A stretch of DNA of 64,000 nucleotides from Lentzea jiangxiensis (GCF_900104175.1 NZ_FNIX01000025.1:1-64000), one strand, 5' to 3'. Shown: positions 51,652-59,707, counted from the stretch's first letter. Notes: generated from the letters alone by a model not told the origin. Translations and numbers: made by a program.

Positions 51652-52104
51652 TCAGGGGACGATCACGCTGACGATCTCGGCGACGCACGCGGGCTTCTCG
51701 CTGCCCTCGATCTCGATGACGACCTTGGTCACGAGCTGCTTGCCCAGCGCGATGTCCGTGACGTCGAGCAGCTCGACCCCGCCGCGCACCCTGGCCCCGA
51801 CGAGCACCGGCTGCGGGAAGCGGACCTTGTTGCTGCCGTAGTTGACGCCCATCTTGATGTTCTTGACGGTGTAGACGTCGCGCACCAGGTACGGCACCAG
51901 CGAGAGCGTCAGGTAGCCGTGCGCGACCGGTCCGCCGAACGGGCCCTGCTTCGCCTTCTCGACGTCGATGTGGATCCACTGGTGGTCCAGCGTCGCGTCG
52001 GCGAAGAGGCCGACCTGCTCCTGCGTGATCTCGTGCCACTCGCCGAAGCCGAGGTGCTGCCCCTTGGCGGCGACCAGCTCGTCGATGTTCTCGAAAGCGC
52101 GCAT
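51652..52104 (-). CDS. MaoC-family (R)-specific enoyl-CoA hydratase
   Basis: A 150-residue single-hotdog hydratase of the NodN/MaoC type. The hydratase motif is GLFADATLDHQWIHIDVEKA (Asp and His), followed by FGGPVAHGYLTLSLVPYLVR. It starts one base after the SDR stop in the same operon, behind a CTAAGC-N4-GCTTAG site. Together with the SDR it would interconvert enoyl-, 3-hydroxyacyl- and 3-ketoacyl-CoA. Confidence 0.9.
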   Translation of the reverse strand: MRAFENIDELVAAKGQHLGFGEWHEITQEQVGLFADATLDHQWIHIDVEKAKQGPFGGPVAHGYLTLSLVPYLVRDVYTVKNIKMGVNYGSNKVRFPQPVLVGARVRGGVELLDVTDIALGKQLVTKVVIEIEGSEKPACVAEIVSVIVP

Positions 52105-52105
52105 C

Positions 52106-52858
52106 TCAGTCCTTCGGTCCGCCGGCGACGTAGATGACCTGGCCGGACACGAAGCCGGCACCCTCGCTGACGAGGAACGACGCGGTGTGCGCGATGTCCT
52201 CCGGCTGTCCGACGCGCGCGACCGGGATGGCCTGCGCCGCGCCGTTGACGAGGTCCTCGAACGAGATCTTCATGCGCTCGGCGGTCGCCTTCGTCATCTC
52301 GGTGGCGATGAAACCGGGCGCGATCGCGTTGACCGTGACGCCGAACTTGCCGAGCTCGATGGCGAGGGTCTTCGTGAAGCCCTGCAGACCGGCCTTGGCG
52401 GCGGAGTAGTTGGCCTGGCCGCGGTTGCCGAGCGCGCTCGTGCTCGACAGGTTGACGATGCGGCCGAAGCCTTCCTTCGTCTGGTGGGCCTGCACGGCCT
52501 TGCTCATCAGGAACGCGCCGCGCAGGTGCACGTTCATGACCGTGTCCCAGTCGCTCGCGGACATCTTGAACAGCAGGTTGTCGCGCAGCACACCGGCGTT
52601 GTTGATCAGCACGGTCGGCGCGCCGAGCTCCTCGGCGACCTTCGCGACCGCGGCCTCGACCTGCTCCTCGTCGGCGACGTCGACCTTCAGGCCGATGGCG
52701 CGCCCACCGCTCGCGACGATCTTGTCCGCGCCGTCGAGCACGCCCTGCTCGTCGAGGTCGAGCAGCGCGACGGCCAGGCCGTCCGCGGCGAGGCGCTGCG
52801 CGACCGCGGCACCGATGCCGCGCGCCGCGCCGGTGACGATCGCAACCCTGTCGGCCAC
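52106..52858 (-). CDS. SDR-family 3-oxoacyl reductase/3-hydroxyacyl dehydrogenase (FabG-like)
   Basis: A 250-residue short-chain dehydrogenase: cofactor motif IVTGAARGIG, NNAGVLRDNLLFKMSASDWD, catalytic LSSTSALGNRGQANYSAAKA, then NAIAPGFIATEMTKATAERM. GTG at 52858 is chosen because AAGGAGG precedes it. It heads the operon with MaoC, under a perfect CTAAGC-N4-GCTTAG operator at 52888, so it probably belongs to the same acyl-CoA regulon as the gene at 46297. Confidence 0.9.
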   Translation of the reverse strand: MADRVAIVTGAARGIGAAVAQRLAADGLAVALLDLDEQGVLDGADKIVASGGRAIGLKVDVADEEQVEAAVAKVAEELGAPTVLINNAGVLRDNLLFKMSASDWDTVMNVHLRGAFLMSKAVQAHQTKEGFGRIVNLSSTSALGNRGQANYSAAKAGLQGFTKTLAIELGKFGVTVNAIAPGFIATEMTKATAERMKISFEDLVNGAAQAIPVARVGQPEDIAHTASFLVSEGAGFVSGQVIYVAGGPKD

Positions 52859-52887
52859 GGGTCCTCCTTCGGTGAGGGGATGGTGAG

Positions 52888-52903
52888 CTAAGCAAGCGCT
52901 TAG
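52888..52903. promoter_or_regulatory. CTAAGC-N4-GCTTAG operator (SDR-MaoC promoter)
   Basis: CTAAGC-AAGC-GCTTAG, perfect arms, 30 bases upstream of the SDR start. Identical arms to the two copies between tetR and the acyl-CoA dehydrogenase gene 6.6 kb away. Confidence 0.65.
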
Positions 52904-52953
52904 TAACGTACCTATCAGTCGCCTTGACGTCCAGCGTCGTCGAGACGACCATA

Positions 52954-52965
52954 CCGACTGGTCGG
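52954..52965. promoter_or_regulatory. CCGAC-TG-GTCGG palindrome upstream of SDR gene
   Basis: A 12-base perfect palindrome (context ATACCGACTGGTCGGAAT) 30 bases before the SDR start at 52995. The form is common for TetR-family sites; the TetR at 51082 is a candidate binder, but no matching copy is seen at its own promoter. Confidence 0.35.
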
Positions 52966-52994
52966 AATGTGGCAATACGAGGAGGCAGGTGCCC

Positions 52995-53789
52995 GTGGAA
53001 CTCACCGGCAAGGTCGCGCTCATCACGGGCGGATCCAACGGCATCGGCGCCGCGTCCGCCCGGCGTCTGGCATCGCTCGGCGTGCGCGTCGTCGTGGCCG
53101 ACATCGACGCCGAGCAGGGCAAAGCCGTCGCCGACGAGGTCGGTGGCGTGTTCGTGCGGTGCGACGTGACCGTGCCGTCGGACTCGGCCGACGCCGTGGC
53201 GCTCGCCGTCCGGGAGTTCGGCGGCCTCGACATCGCCTTCCTGAACGCCGGCATCGGCACGGGCTGCTCGCTGGGCGACGACTTCGACGTCGAGACCTAC
53301 CGCCGCGCGATGGCCATCAACCTCGACGGCGTCGTCTACGGCGCGCACCACGCGCTGCCCGCGATCCGCGAGCGCGGCGGCCAGATCATCGCCACGGCGT
53401 CGATGGCCGGCCTCATGCCGATGCCCGGCGACCCGGTCTACGGCGCCAACAAGGCCGCCGTGGTCGGCCTGGTCCGCTCGCTCGGCGGCGCCTACCCCGA
53501 CGTGCGCGTGAACGCCCTGTGCCCCGCGTTCGCCGACACCGGCATCATCACGCCGCTGCGGTCCACGCTGGAGGAGATCGGCATGCCGATCCTGCCCGTG
53601 TCGGCCGTCGTCGACACCTTCATGTCCATCGTGGAGGGTTCGGGCACCGGCGAGGCCTGGTTCGTCCAGGCCGGCCGCGAGTCCGAGCCGTTCGGCTTCC
53701 GCAACCCGCCCGGCCCGCGCGCCGCGGACGGCTCGCGGATCCAGGGCGCCCACAAGGACCCCGTTTCGATCGCGCTCAAGGAGAACTGA
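52995..53789 (+). CDS. SDR-family oxidoreductase
   Basis: About 264 residues: cofactor motif LITGGSNGIGAASARRLASL, LDIAFLNAGIGTGCSLGDDF (NAG in place of NNAG), catalytic ATASMAGLMPMPGDPVYGAN K and NALCPAFADTGIITPLRSTL. The C-terminus extends past the core with FRNPPGPRAADGSRIQGAHK. GTG at 52995 is preferred over 52989 because AGGAGG then sits 9 bases upstream. It is followed after 2 bases by a quinone oxidoreductase gene. Substrate unknown. Confidence 0.87.
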   Translation: MELTGKVALITGGSNGIGAASARRLASLGVRVVVADIDAEQGKAVADEVGGVFVRCDVTVPSDSADAVALAVREFGGLDIAFLNAGIGTGCSLGDDFDVETYRRAMAINLDGVVYGAHHALPAIRERGGQIIATASMAGLMPMPGDPVYGANKAAVVGLVRSLGGAYPDVRVNALCPAFADTGIITPLRSTLEEIGMPILPVSAVVDTFMSIVEGSGTGEAWFVQAGRESEPFGFRNPPGPRAADGSRIQGAHKDPVSIALKEN

Positions 53790-53791
53790 CC

Positions 53792-54763
53792 GTGCGTGCC
53801 ATTCAGATCACCGAGTTCGGTGGCCCCGAGGTGTTGCAGCAGGTGGAGCTGCCCGACCCCGTCGCGGGTGAGGGCGAGGTGCTGATCAACGTCTCGCGCG
53901 CCGGCCTGAACTACGCGGACACGCACCAGGCGGAGAACTCCTACCTGGCGAAGATGGAGCTGCCGATGGTTCCCGGCGGCGAGGTCGCCGGGGTCACCGC
54001 GGACGGCCGCCGGGTCGTCGCCCTGACGAAGAGCTCCGGTGGTTACGCGGAGAAGGCCGTCGCTCCCGCTCTGACCACCTTCGACGTTCCTGACGGCGTC
54101 GACGACCTGACGGCGCTGTCGTTGGTCGTCCAGGGCGCCACCGCCTGGTTGTTGCTGCGGAAGTCGACCCACATGGAGCCCGGCGAGTCGGTCGTCGTGC
54201 ACGCCGCCGCCGGTGGCGTGGGCACGATCGCCGTCCAGCTGGCCAAGTTGTGGGGTGCCGGGCGGGTCATCGCCACGGCTTCTTCCGACGACAAGCGGAA
54301 GCTGGCCCTGGACCTGGGGGCTGACGTCGCCGTCGACTCGCGTTCGCCGGACATGACCGCCGCGCTGATCGAGGCGAACGGCGGGCGGCGGGTCGACGTC
54401 GTGCTGGACATGACCGGAGGGGCTACCACTGACCAGTCCTTGGTGGCGCTGGCTCCGTTCGGGCGCCTTGCGTTTTACGGCATGGCCTCGCGGGAAAGGC
54501 CGAAGCCGGTCGACCTCGGGGCGTTGCTGGTGCACTCCACGACCGTTGCGGGTATGTGGCTGCCGCACGCGCTGAGGGTCCGGGACGCGGAGCACGGGAC
54601 GCTCGCCCATCGCGCCATGGCGGAGCTGTTCGCGCTGGTGGTGGACGGGAAGGTGAAGGCTGTTCCCGGTGGGGAGTACGGGTTGGGGGAGATCCGGCAG
54701 GCTCACGAGGACCTCCGGTCGCGGAAGACGACCGGGAAGCTCCTGCTCGACCCGTCGCGCTGA
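53792..54763 (+). CDS. Quinone oxidoreductase-like medium-chain dehydrogenase
   Basis: A 323-residue MDR enzyme of the NADPH:quinone reductase/zeta-crystallin group without structural zinc. Motifs: IQITEFGGPEVLQQVELPDP, RAGLNYADTHQAENSYLA, the Rossmann VVVHAAAGGVGTIAVQLAKL and VDVVLDMTGGATTDQSLVAL. Substrates of such enzymes include quinones and enoyl or enone compounds. It is the second gene of a two-gene unit with the SDR. Confidence 0.9.
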   Translation: MRAIQITEFGGPEVLQQVELPDPVAGEGEVLINVSRAGLNYADTHQAENSYLAKMELPMVPGGEVAGVTADGRRVVALTKSSGGYAEKAVAPALTTFDVPDGVDDLTALSLVVQGATAWLLLRKSTHMEPGESVVVHAAAGGVGTIAVQLAKLWGAGRVIATASSDDKRKLALDLGADVAVDSRSPDMTAALIEANGGRRVDVVLDMTGGATTDQSLVALAPFGRLAFYGMASRERPKPVDLGALLVHSTTVAGMWLPHALRVRDAEHGTLAHRAMAELFALVVDGKVKAVPGGEYGLGEIRQAHEDLRSRKTTGKLLLDPSR

Positions 54764-54845
54764 CCGAACACCGCCGTCACCAGGCCGGTGAAACGCCGGG
54801 AGGGGCGGTCCGCCGAAGCGGCCGCCCCTCCCGGTCCTGCGGGTC

Positions 54846-55310
54846 CTACTCGGAGAGCTCCGCCAGCTGCGCCTTCACCCTGGCCAGCTCGGCTTCCAGC
54901 TCCTCCATGCGGGTGCGGTGCTGGTCGCGCGCCGCCTCGAGCACCGACTCGATGCCCTCGGCGATGTCCTCGTGCAGCTCCTTGGCCGCCTTCGCCACCG
55001 CGATGGCCGGGATCACCAGGCCCGACACGACTCGCTGCGTGCCGTGGACCAGGTCCGCCTGCCATTCGCCTTCGGCGGTGCCGGTCACCGTGAGCGTGAG
55101 CTCGACGGTGCGGGTCTTCTTCGCCGTGCTCTTCGGGCGGCCGGCCTTCGGCTTCTCAGCCTTGGGGGCTTCGGCCTTCGGAGCCTCGGCGGGCTTCGGG
55201 GCCTCCACCGGCTTCGGAGCCTCGGCCTTCTCGGCCGCGGGGGCCGGCGCCGGAGTCTCCTCCACGACGGTCTCCTCGACTGCCTGCACCTCGGTGAGCG
55301 TGTCCGACAC
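54846..55310 (-). CDS. Protein of unknown function with coiled coil (paralog of 6619-7308)
   Basis: A 154-residue protein. Residues 1-70 are a Pro/Ala/Glu/Lys-rich linker with repeated EAPKPAEAPKAEAPKAEKPK-like units. Residues about 70-154 share the domain of the 6619 gene: VELTLTVTGTAEGEWQADLV versus VTVTLVTTGEGEWTVEVLQG, then a helix and a coiled coil ending ELEAELARVKAQLAELSE. It lacks the N-terminal domain of its paralog. An SOS-box-like sequence lies 46 bases upstream. Function unknown. Confidence 0.82.
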   Translation of the reverse strand: MSDTLTEVQAVEETVVEETPAPAPAAEKAEAPKPVEAPKPAEAPKAEAPKAEKPKAGRPKSTAKKTRTVELTLTVTGTAEGEWQADLVHGTQRVVSGLVIPAIAVAKAAKELHEDIAEGIESVLEAARDQHRTRMEELEAELARVKAQLAELSE

Positions 55311-55355
55311 GATCAGGTTTCCTCTCTGCGCAACGACGTGACCCCGGGCACAGCG

Positions 55356-55371
55356 TAGAACACGTGTTCGA
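55356..55371. promoter_or_regulatory. LexA/SOS-box-like sequence
   Basis: TAGAAC-ACGT-GTTCGA matches the actinobacterial LexA consensus TCGAAC-N4-GTTCGA at 11 of 12 fixed positions and contains the palindrome GAACACGTGTTC. It lies upstream of the minus-strand gene at 54846-55310. No binding data are available, so the SOS role is inferred. Confidence 0.45.
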
Positions 55372-55407
55372 TCAGACGTGAGCGGGGTCAGCGCAGAGCC
55401 TAGTCAG

Positions 55408-55629
55408 TCAGTACGGCGGGAGCTGTACGCGCCACTGCCGTTCCACGTCCAGGACGCCTGGTACGGCCTGCAGGGCCGGGATGGCCCTGACCTCCGCCGT
55501 GCCGGTCACGACGCCCAGCGCTTCGAGGACCGTGTCGACGACCAGACCGGCCTCCCGCAGGTCGTCGAGGACCTGCGGGAGGGTGTCCTCCGCCACGGAG
55601 ACCATCACCTGGTCCACCGGAGCGGTCAT
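55408..55629 (-). CDS. Small propeptide/inhibitor-like protein coupled to subtilase
   Basis: A 73-residue protein: PVDQVMVSVAEDTLPQVLDD, LREAGLVVDTVLEALGVVTG, and AIPALQAVPGVLDVERQWRV. The beta-alpha-beta rhythm and the GVVTG and VPGVLDVE elements resemble subtilisin propeptides (inhibitor I9 fold). The ATG overlaps the stop of the subtilase gene (ATGA). It may act in trans as a folding aid or inhibitor of that protease. The long in-frame extension upstream lies within the protease gene and is a shadow. Confidence 0.65.
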   Translation of the reverse strand: MTAPVDQVMVSVAEDTLPQVLDDLREAGLVVDTVLEALGVVTGTAEVRAIPALQAVPGVLDVERQWRVQLPPY

Positions 55630-56783
55630 GGCGCCTGGACTAGTCCGCTGCCGATGTCGGTGGACGGCAGGGGCAGGCGCAGGGCGGTGCCGACGAGGCG
55701 TGCCCACAGCTCGTGGCCGCGGGCTCCGGTCTTCTCCGCGATCAGGACGGCCACGCCCGCCGCGTGCGGGGTCGCCATCGACGTGCCGCGCAGGCGGCGG
55801 TACTTCTCCGGCAGCTTGAACGACGAGTAGACGTCCACGCCCGGTGCGCACACGTCGATCTGGCCGATCTTGTCCGCCGAACCCGAGGAGAACGACGCGA
55901 TCGCGCGGTTCACGTCGATCGCCGCCACCGCGATGATGCTGGGGCAGCGGGCCGGGTGGCCGACCGGTGCGATGCGCGCCGGACGTGAGGAGGCGTTGCC
56001 CGCCGCGGCGATGATCAGCGTGCCCTTGGCCAGCGCGCGCTGGGCGACCGTCTCGTAGATCTGCGAGTACGGCGTGTTCACCGGGACGTCGGCGCCCAGG
56101 GACATCGAGACGATGGCGCAGCCGTTCGCGACGGCCCAGTCGATGCCCGCGAGGATGCCGCCGTCGGTGCCGGAGCCCGCGTTCGACAGCACCTTGCCCG
56201 CGAAGATCTCGGCCTCGTGGGCGACGCCGTAGCCGGGCGGGGTCGCGGGTTTGCGCGGGCCCGCGGACGTGCCGACGCAGTGCGTGCCGTGGCCGTGGCC
56301 GTCCTGCACGTCCTCGCCGGTGATGAACGACTTCGTGGTGATGGCGCGGCCGGTGAAGTCCGGGTGGTTCTTCTCCCAGCCGGTGTCCAGGACCGCGATC
56401 TTGATGCCCTTGCCGGTGGCCGTGCTGACGTCCGCGCCGACCGCCTGCAGCCCCCAGGTCAGCACGGACTCGTCGGCCACCGCCTCCGGCGCCTCCTCTT
56501 CCGCCGGCGCCGCGAACACGTGCACGACGCGTTCCGGCTCGACGATCTGGACCGGGCCGGGGCGCTCGGCGGCGCCGTTCAGCTCGGCCAGCAGGTTCGG
56601 GTCCGCGGACACGACCGCGACGCCCAGTTCCGCGAAGACCTGGACGGCGTCCGCGTCCAGGTCACCGCTGTTCGGGTCGAACCCGGCGATGGCGCCGAGT
56701 TCGGCCAAGCCCTCTTCGACCGCGTCCTCCTGCAACAGCACGAGGAAACGACCTGTGGTCTCCACTTCCGCGGGTTCGGTCAT
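55626..56783 (-). CDS. Subtilisin-like serine protease (S8), no signal peptide
   Basis: A 385-residue subtilase. The triad is Asp in IKIAVLDTGWEKNHPDFTGR, His in DGHGHGTHCVGTSAGP and Ser in RLRGTSMATPHAAGVAVLIA; the oxyanion Asn is in IIAAAGNASSRPARIAPVGH. The first 115 residues look like a propeptide-type domain (RFLVLLQEDAVEEGLAELGA). There is no signal peptide or membrane segment, so the enzyme is probably cytosolic or released by another route. It is coupled to the small propeptide-like gene. Targets are unknown. Confidence 0.9.
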   Translation of the reverse strand: MTEPAEVETTGRFLVLLQEDAVEEGLAELGAIAGFDPNSGDLDADAVQVFAELGVAVVSADPNLLAELNGAAERPGPVQIVEPERVVHVFAAPAEEEAPEAVADESVLTWGLQAVGADVSTATGKGIKIAVLDTGWEKNHPDFTGRAITTKSFITGEDVQDGHGHGTHCVGTSAGPRKPATPPGYGVAHEAEIFAGKVLSNAGSGTDGGILAGIDWAVANGCAIVSMSLGADVPVNTPYSQIYETVAQRALAKGTLIIAAAGNASSRPARIAPVGHPARCPSIIAVAAIDVNRAIASFSSGSADKIGQIDVCAPGVDVYSSFKLPEKYRRLRGTSMATPHAAGVAVLIAEKTGARGHELWARLVGTALRLPLPSTDIGSGLVQAP

Positions 56784-56847
56784 GAGGATTCACCCCTACT
56801 CTCCTGTTGAGCCCTCACTAGAGAGTCGTCACATCGGGGCAGTTGTT

Positions 56848-58020
56848 TCAGGCCATTTGCCGTCTGCGTGCGAAGAATTCACCGATCGGCTCAACGTACT
56901 TGGCCGCGATCGGGCCCAGGATGGCCATCAGGAGCACGTACGCGGTCGCGAGGGCGGCCAGTTCGGAGCTCACCTGGCCCGACGCCACGGCCAGGCCGGC
57001 GATGACGATGGAGAACTCGCCGCGCGCGACGAGCGCCGCTCCCGCACGCATGCGGCCCATCTTGCCGATGCCCTGGCGCCGCGCCGCCCACCAGCCGGTG
57101 AAGACCTTCGTCGCCGTCGTGACGGCGGCCAGCGCCACCGCGATGCCGAGGACGGGCGGGATCGAGCGCGGGTCGGTGTTGAGGCCGAACACCACGAAGA
57201 ACATCGCGGCGAACAGGTCCCGGAGCGGTTCGAGCAGGCGCGTGGCGTTCTCGGCGGTCGAGCCGGAAATCGCGATGCCGAGCAGGAACGCGCCGACCGC
57301 CGCCGACACCTGCAGCTGCGAGGCGACGCCCGCGACGAGCAGGGCCGAGCCGAGCAGCTTGAGCAGGAACACCTCGTGGTCGGGACTGTCCACAATGGCT
57401 GAGATGAACCGGCCGTACTTCAACGCCACCACCAGGACCACGGTGATGGCGAACAGCGAGATGCCGACCGAGGTGAGCCCGCCGAGGAAGCTCACACCCG
57501 CGAGCACGGCGGTGAGCACCGGCAGGTACACGGCCATCGCGAGGTCCTCGAACACGAGCACGGACAGCACGACCGGCGTCTCGCGGTTGCCGAGCCGCCC
57601 CAGGTCGCCCAGGACCTTCGCGACGATGCCCGACGACGAGATGTACGTGACGCCCGCCATCGCCAGCGCGCCGACCGGGCCCCAGCCCAGCAGCAGCGCC
57701 GCGATCGCGCCCGGCGCCGAGTTGAGCACCAGGTCGAGCACACCGGCCATCCACGACTTCTTCAAACCGGTCGTGAGCTCCGACGCCGAGTACTCGAGGC
57801 CGAGGAGCAGCAGGAGCAGCACGACGCCGATCTCGCTGGCGAGGTGCGTGAACTCCTCGATGCCGTGCAACGGGACCAGCCCGCCGTGCCCGAACGCCAG
57901 TCCACCGACCAGGTAGAGCGGGATCGGGGAGATTCCGGCACGCCGAGCCACACGACCCAGCAGGCCGAGGCCGAAGAACACCGCGCCGAGCTGGATCATG
58001 GCGATTGTTGTCTCGTGCAC
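56848..58020 (-). CDS. CPA2-type K+(Na+)/H+ antiporter, KhtU-like
   Basis: A 390-residue antiporter with about twelve hydrophobic segments. CPA2 marks: PLYLVGGLAFGHGGLVPLHG, GVVLLLLLLGLEYSASEL, TYISSSGIVAKVLGDLGRLG, VLVFEDLAMAVYLPVLTAVL, and MRAGAALVARGEFSIVIAGL. The preceding gene encodes a TrkA-C regulatory subunit 5 bases away, so the pair is of the KhtTU/CpeAB type that exports K+ under c-di-AMP or pH control in other bacteria. GTG start at 58020. Confidence 0.9.
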   Translation of the reverse strand: MHETTIAMIQLGAVFFGLGLLGRVARRAGISPIPLYLVGGLAFGHGGLVPLHGIEEFTHLASEIGVVLLLLLLGLEYSASELTTGLKKSWMAGVLDLVLNSAPGAIAALLLGWGPVGALAMAGVTYISSSGIVAKVLGDLGRLGNRETPVVLSVLVFEDLAMAVYLPVLTAVLAGVSFLGGLTSVGISLFAITVVLVVALKYGRFISAIVDSPDHEVFLLKLLGSALLVAGVASQLQVSAAVGAFLLGIAISGSTAENATRLLEPLRDLFAAMFFVVFGLNTDPRSIPPVLGIAVALAAVTTATKVFTGWWAARRQGIGKMGRMRAGAALVARGEFSIVIAGLAVASGQVSSELAALATAYVLLMAILGPIAAKYVEPIGEFFARRRQMA

Positions 58021-58025
58021 TGTGA

Positions 58026-58508
58026 TTAACCGCCGTGGAGGATCTCAGCGGCGGCGTCGAGGCCTTCCGCGGTGCCGACGACGACCGCGAGGTCGCCGTT
58101 TTCGAAGAGGAAGTCGGGGCCGGGCGACGGATGCGCGTTGCCCGCGCGGACGACGGCCACGACGGACACACTGGTCCTGGTGCGCAGAGCGGTCTCGCCG
58201 AGCGTGCGGTTCGCGAAGGCGGTGACCGGCAGCTGGCGGGTGGTGATGCCCGCGATGTCGCGGGTCTCCTCGCGCAGGTGGGCGACGAGCTGCGGCGCGC
58301 CGAGCAGGCCCGCGAGCGTGCTCGCCTCCTCCGGTGAGAGGGGTATCGACGCCGCGCAGGAGTCCGGATCGCTCGCCTTGGAGAGGATGAGCTCGAACCG
58401 GCCGTCCCGGTACGTGATCACACCGACGCGACGGCCGGCACGGATCATGAAGTCCTGACGCGTGCCGATGCCCGGCAGGGGCGTGATCTCTACGTTCACA
58501 CAGATCAT
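58026..58508 (-). CDS. TrkA-C domain K+ transport regulatory subunit, KhtT-like
   Basis: A 160-residue soluble subunit. N-terminal VEITPLPGIGTRQDFMIRAG and VITYRDGRFELIL match KhtT; residues about 85-155 form the RCK_C/TrkA_C domain (TRTSVSVVAVVRAGNAHPSP, DFLFENGDLAVVVGTAEGLD). In Streptomyces and Bacillus related subunits bind c-di-AMP. ATG at 58508 lies only 9 bases from the divergent DUF1015 start, so the promoters overlap and one or both transcripts are probably leaderless. Confidence 0.88.
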   Translation of the reverse strand: MICVNVEITPLPGIGTRQDFMIRAGRRVGVITYRDGRFELILSKASDPDSCAASIPLSPEEASTLAGLLGAPQLVAHLREETRDIAGITTRQLPVTAFANRTLGETALRTRTSVSVVAVVRAGNAHPSPGPDFLFENGDLAVVVGTAEGLDAAAEILHGG

Positions 58509-58517
58509 GATACGTGC

Positions 58518-59633
58518 ATGTCCGAAACATCGAGGACGCTCCGCGTGGGCCCCGTGCGCCGGGGCTGGATCGTCCGGGAGCGCGTGCCCGGCCCGGACGT
58601 CGACGAGTTCGCCGAACCCGGTCAGGTGATCGGGGCGCTCGCGAGAGCCCCGCACGGCACGTTGCTCGCCGTGCAGCACCCGCACCGCACGCCCGCCGCG
58701 CTGGCCGCCGGCACCGGGCTGCTCGACGCGCTGCCCGCCGCCCGCACCGAGCTCGCGGCGTTGATCCGGCGGGCCTACCGGGAGGTCACCGACGTCGTCG
58801 CGCCGTACCGGGTCGACGGGCCGGACGGCACGGCGTGCGGGCTGCTCTGCCTCGTCGACCCGGACGCGATCGAGCACACCGAGGACGTCTACCCGGACGT
58901 GGTCGCCGAACGCGGCCGGGTGCTGGCGTCGCTGGGCATCGCGACGAGCGCGGCCATGCTGATCCCGGTCACCCCGCACGACCGGCTGACGTCGCTCGTG
59001 CTCGGCATGACCGGGGAGCCCGCCGTGTCGCTCGTGGACTCCGGCGGGCGGCGGCACTGGGTGTGGCTCGTCGGACCGGGGGAGGCGCAGGAGGCGTTCC
59101 TGCGGGCGGCGGGCGCGCACCCGTTGCTCGTCGCGGACGGCAACCACCGGGTCGCGGCGGCGCGCGAGGCGGGGCTGTCCGGCCTGCTCGCGCTGGTGAC
59201 GTCCGGGCCGGGGCTGCGGGTCGGGCCGATCCACCGCGCGATCGCCGGGACGGGGCTGGGCGCGTCCGACCTGGTGGCGGCGTGGGAGGGCGTGGGGCTG
59301 ACGGTGTCGTCGCTGCCCTACGTCGTGGATCCGGAGCCGGGTGTGGTCGTGGTGCGCTGTCCCGACGAGGTGCTGCGCGTCGAGTTGCCCGCCGGCAAGG
59401 GGGTCGACCACGCCGTCGTGGAGTCGTTGCTGCTGGGAGCCGCTCTCGGGCTGGACCCGGAGAGCCCGTGCGTGCGGCCGGTCGTCGACCCGTCCGTCGA
59501 GGCCGAGGCGGTGCTGCTGATCGCGCCCGTGCCGCTGCGGGAGGTGCTGGAGGGCGGGAAGATGCCGCGCAAGAGCACGTACTTCACCCCCAAGCCGCGC
59601 AGCGGGCTCCTGCTGGCCGACCTGTCACCGTAG
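58518..59633 (+). CDS. DUF1015 family protein
   Basis: A 371-residue protein of DUF1015 (uncharacterised; SerK-like kinase relatives exist). Signature motifs: PLLVADGNHRVAAAREAG (normally ADGHHR, here with Asn) and the C-terminal GGKMPRKSTYFTPKPRSGLL. The first third is shortened compared with typical members of about 410 residues. Substrate unknown; cytosolic. Divergent from khtT with a 9-base gap. Confidence 0.85.
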   Translation: MSETSRTLRVGPVRRGWIVRERVPGPDVDEFAEPGQVIGALARAPHGTLLAVQHPHRTPAALAAGTGLLDALPAARTELAALIRRAYREVTDVVAPYRVDGPDGTACGLLCLVDPDAIEHTEDVYPDVVAERGRVLASLGIATSAAMLIPVTPHDRLTSLVLGMTGEPAVSLVDSGGRRHWVWLVGPGEAQEAFLRAAGAHPLLVADGNHRVAAAREAGLSGLLALVTSGPGLRVGPIHRAIAGTGLGASDLVAAWEGVGLTVSSLPYVVDPEPGVVVVRCPDEVLRVELPAGKGVDHAVVESLLLGAALGLDPESPCVRPVVDPSVEAEAVLLIAPVPLREVLEGGKMPRKSTYFTPKPRSGLLLADLSP

Positions 59634-59707
59634 GTCCCTGCCCGGCGGGTTCGTTCGGCCCTGGTCACCCGGTCCGGCGCGGGAACAGACTCCGGGGGTA
59701 CGCGCTC

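Noticed and set aside
55356-55371. KstR-type sterol operator reading of the palindrome
   Set aside because: KstR sites have AAC-N2-GTT; here the gap is four bases, which fits LexA instead.
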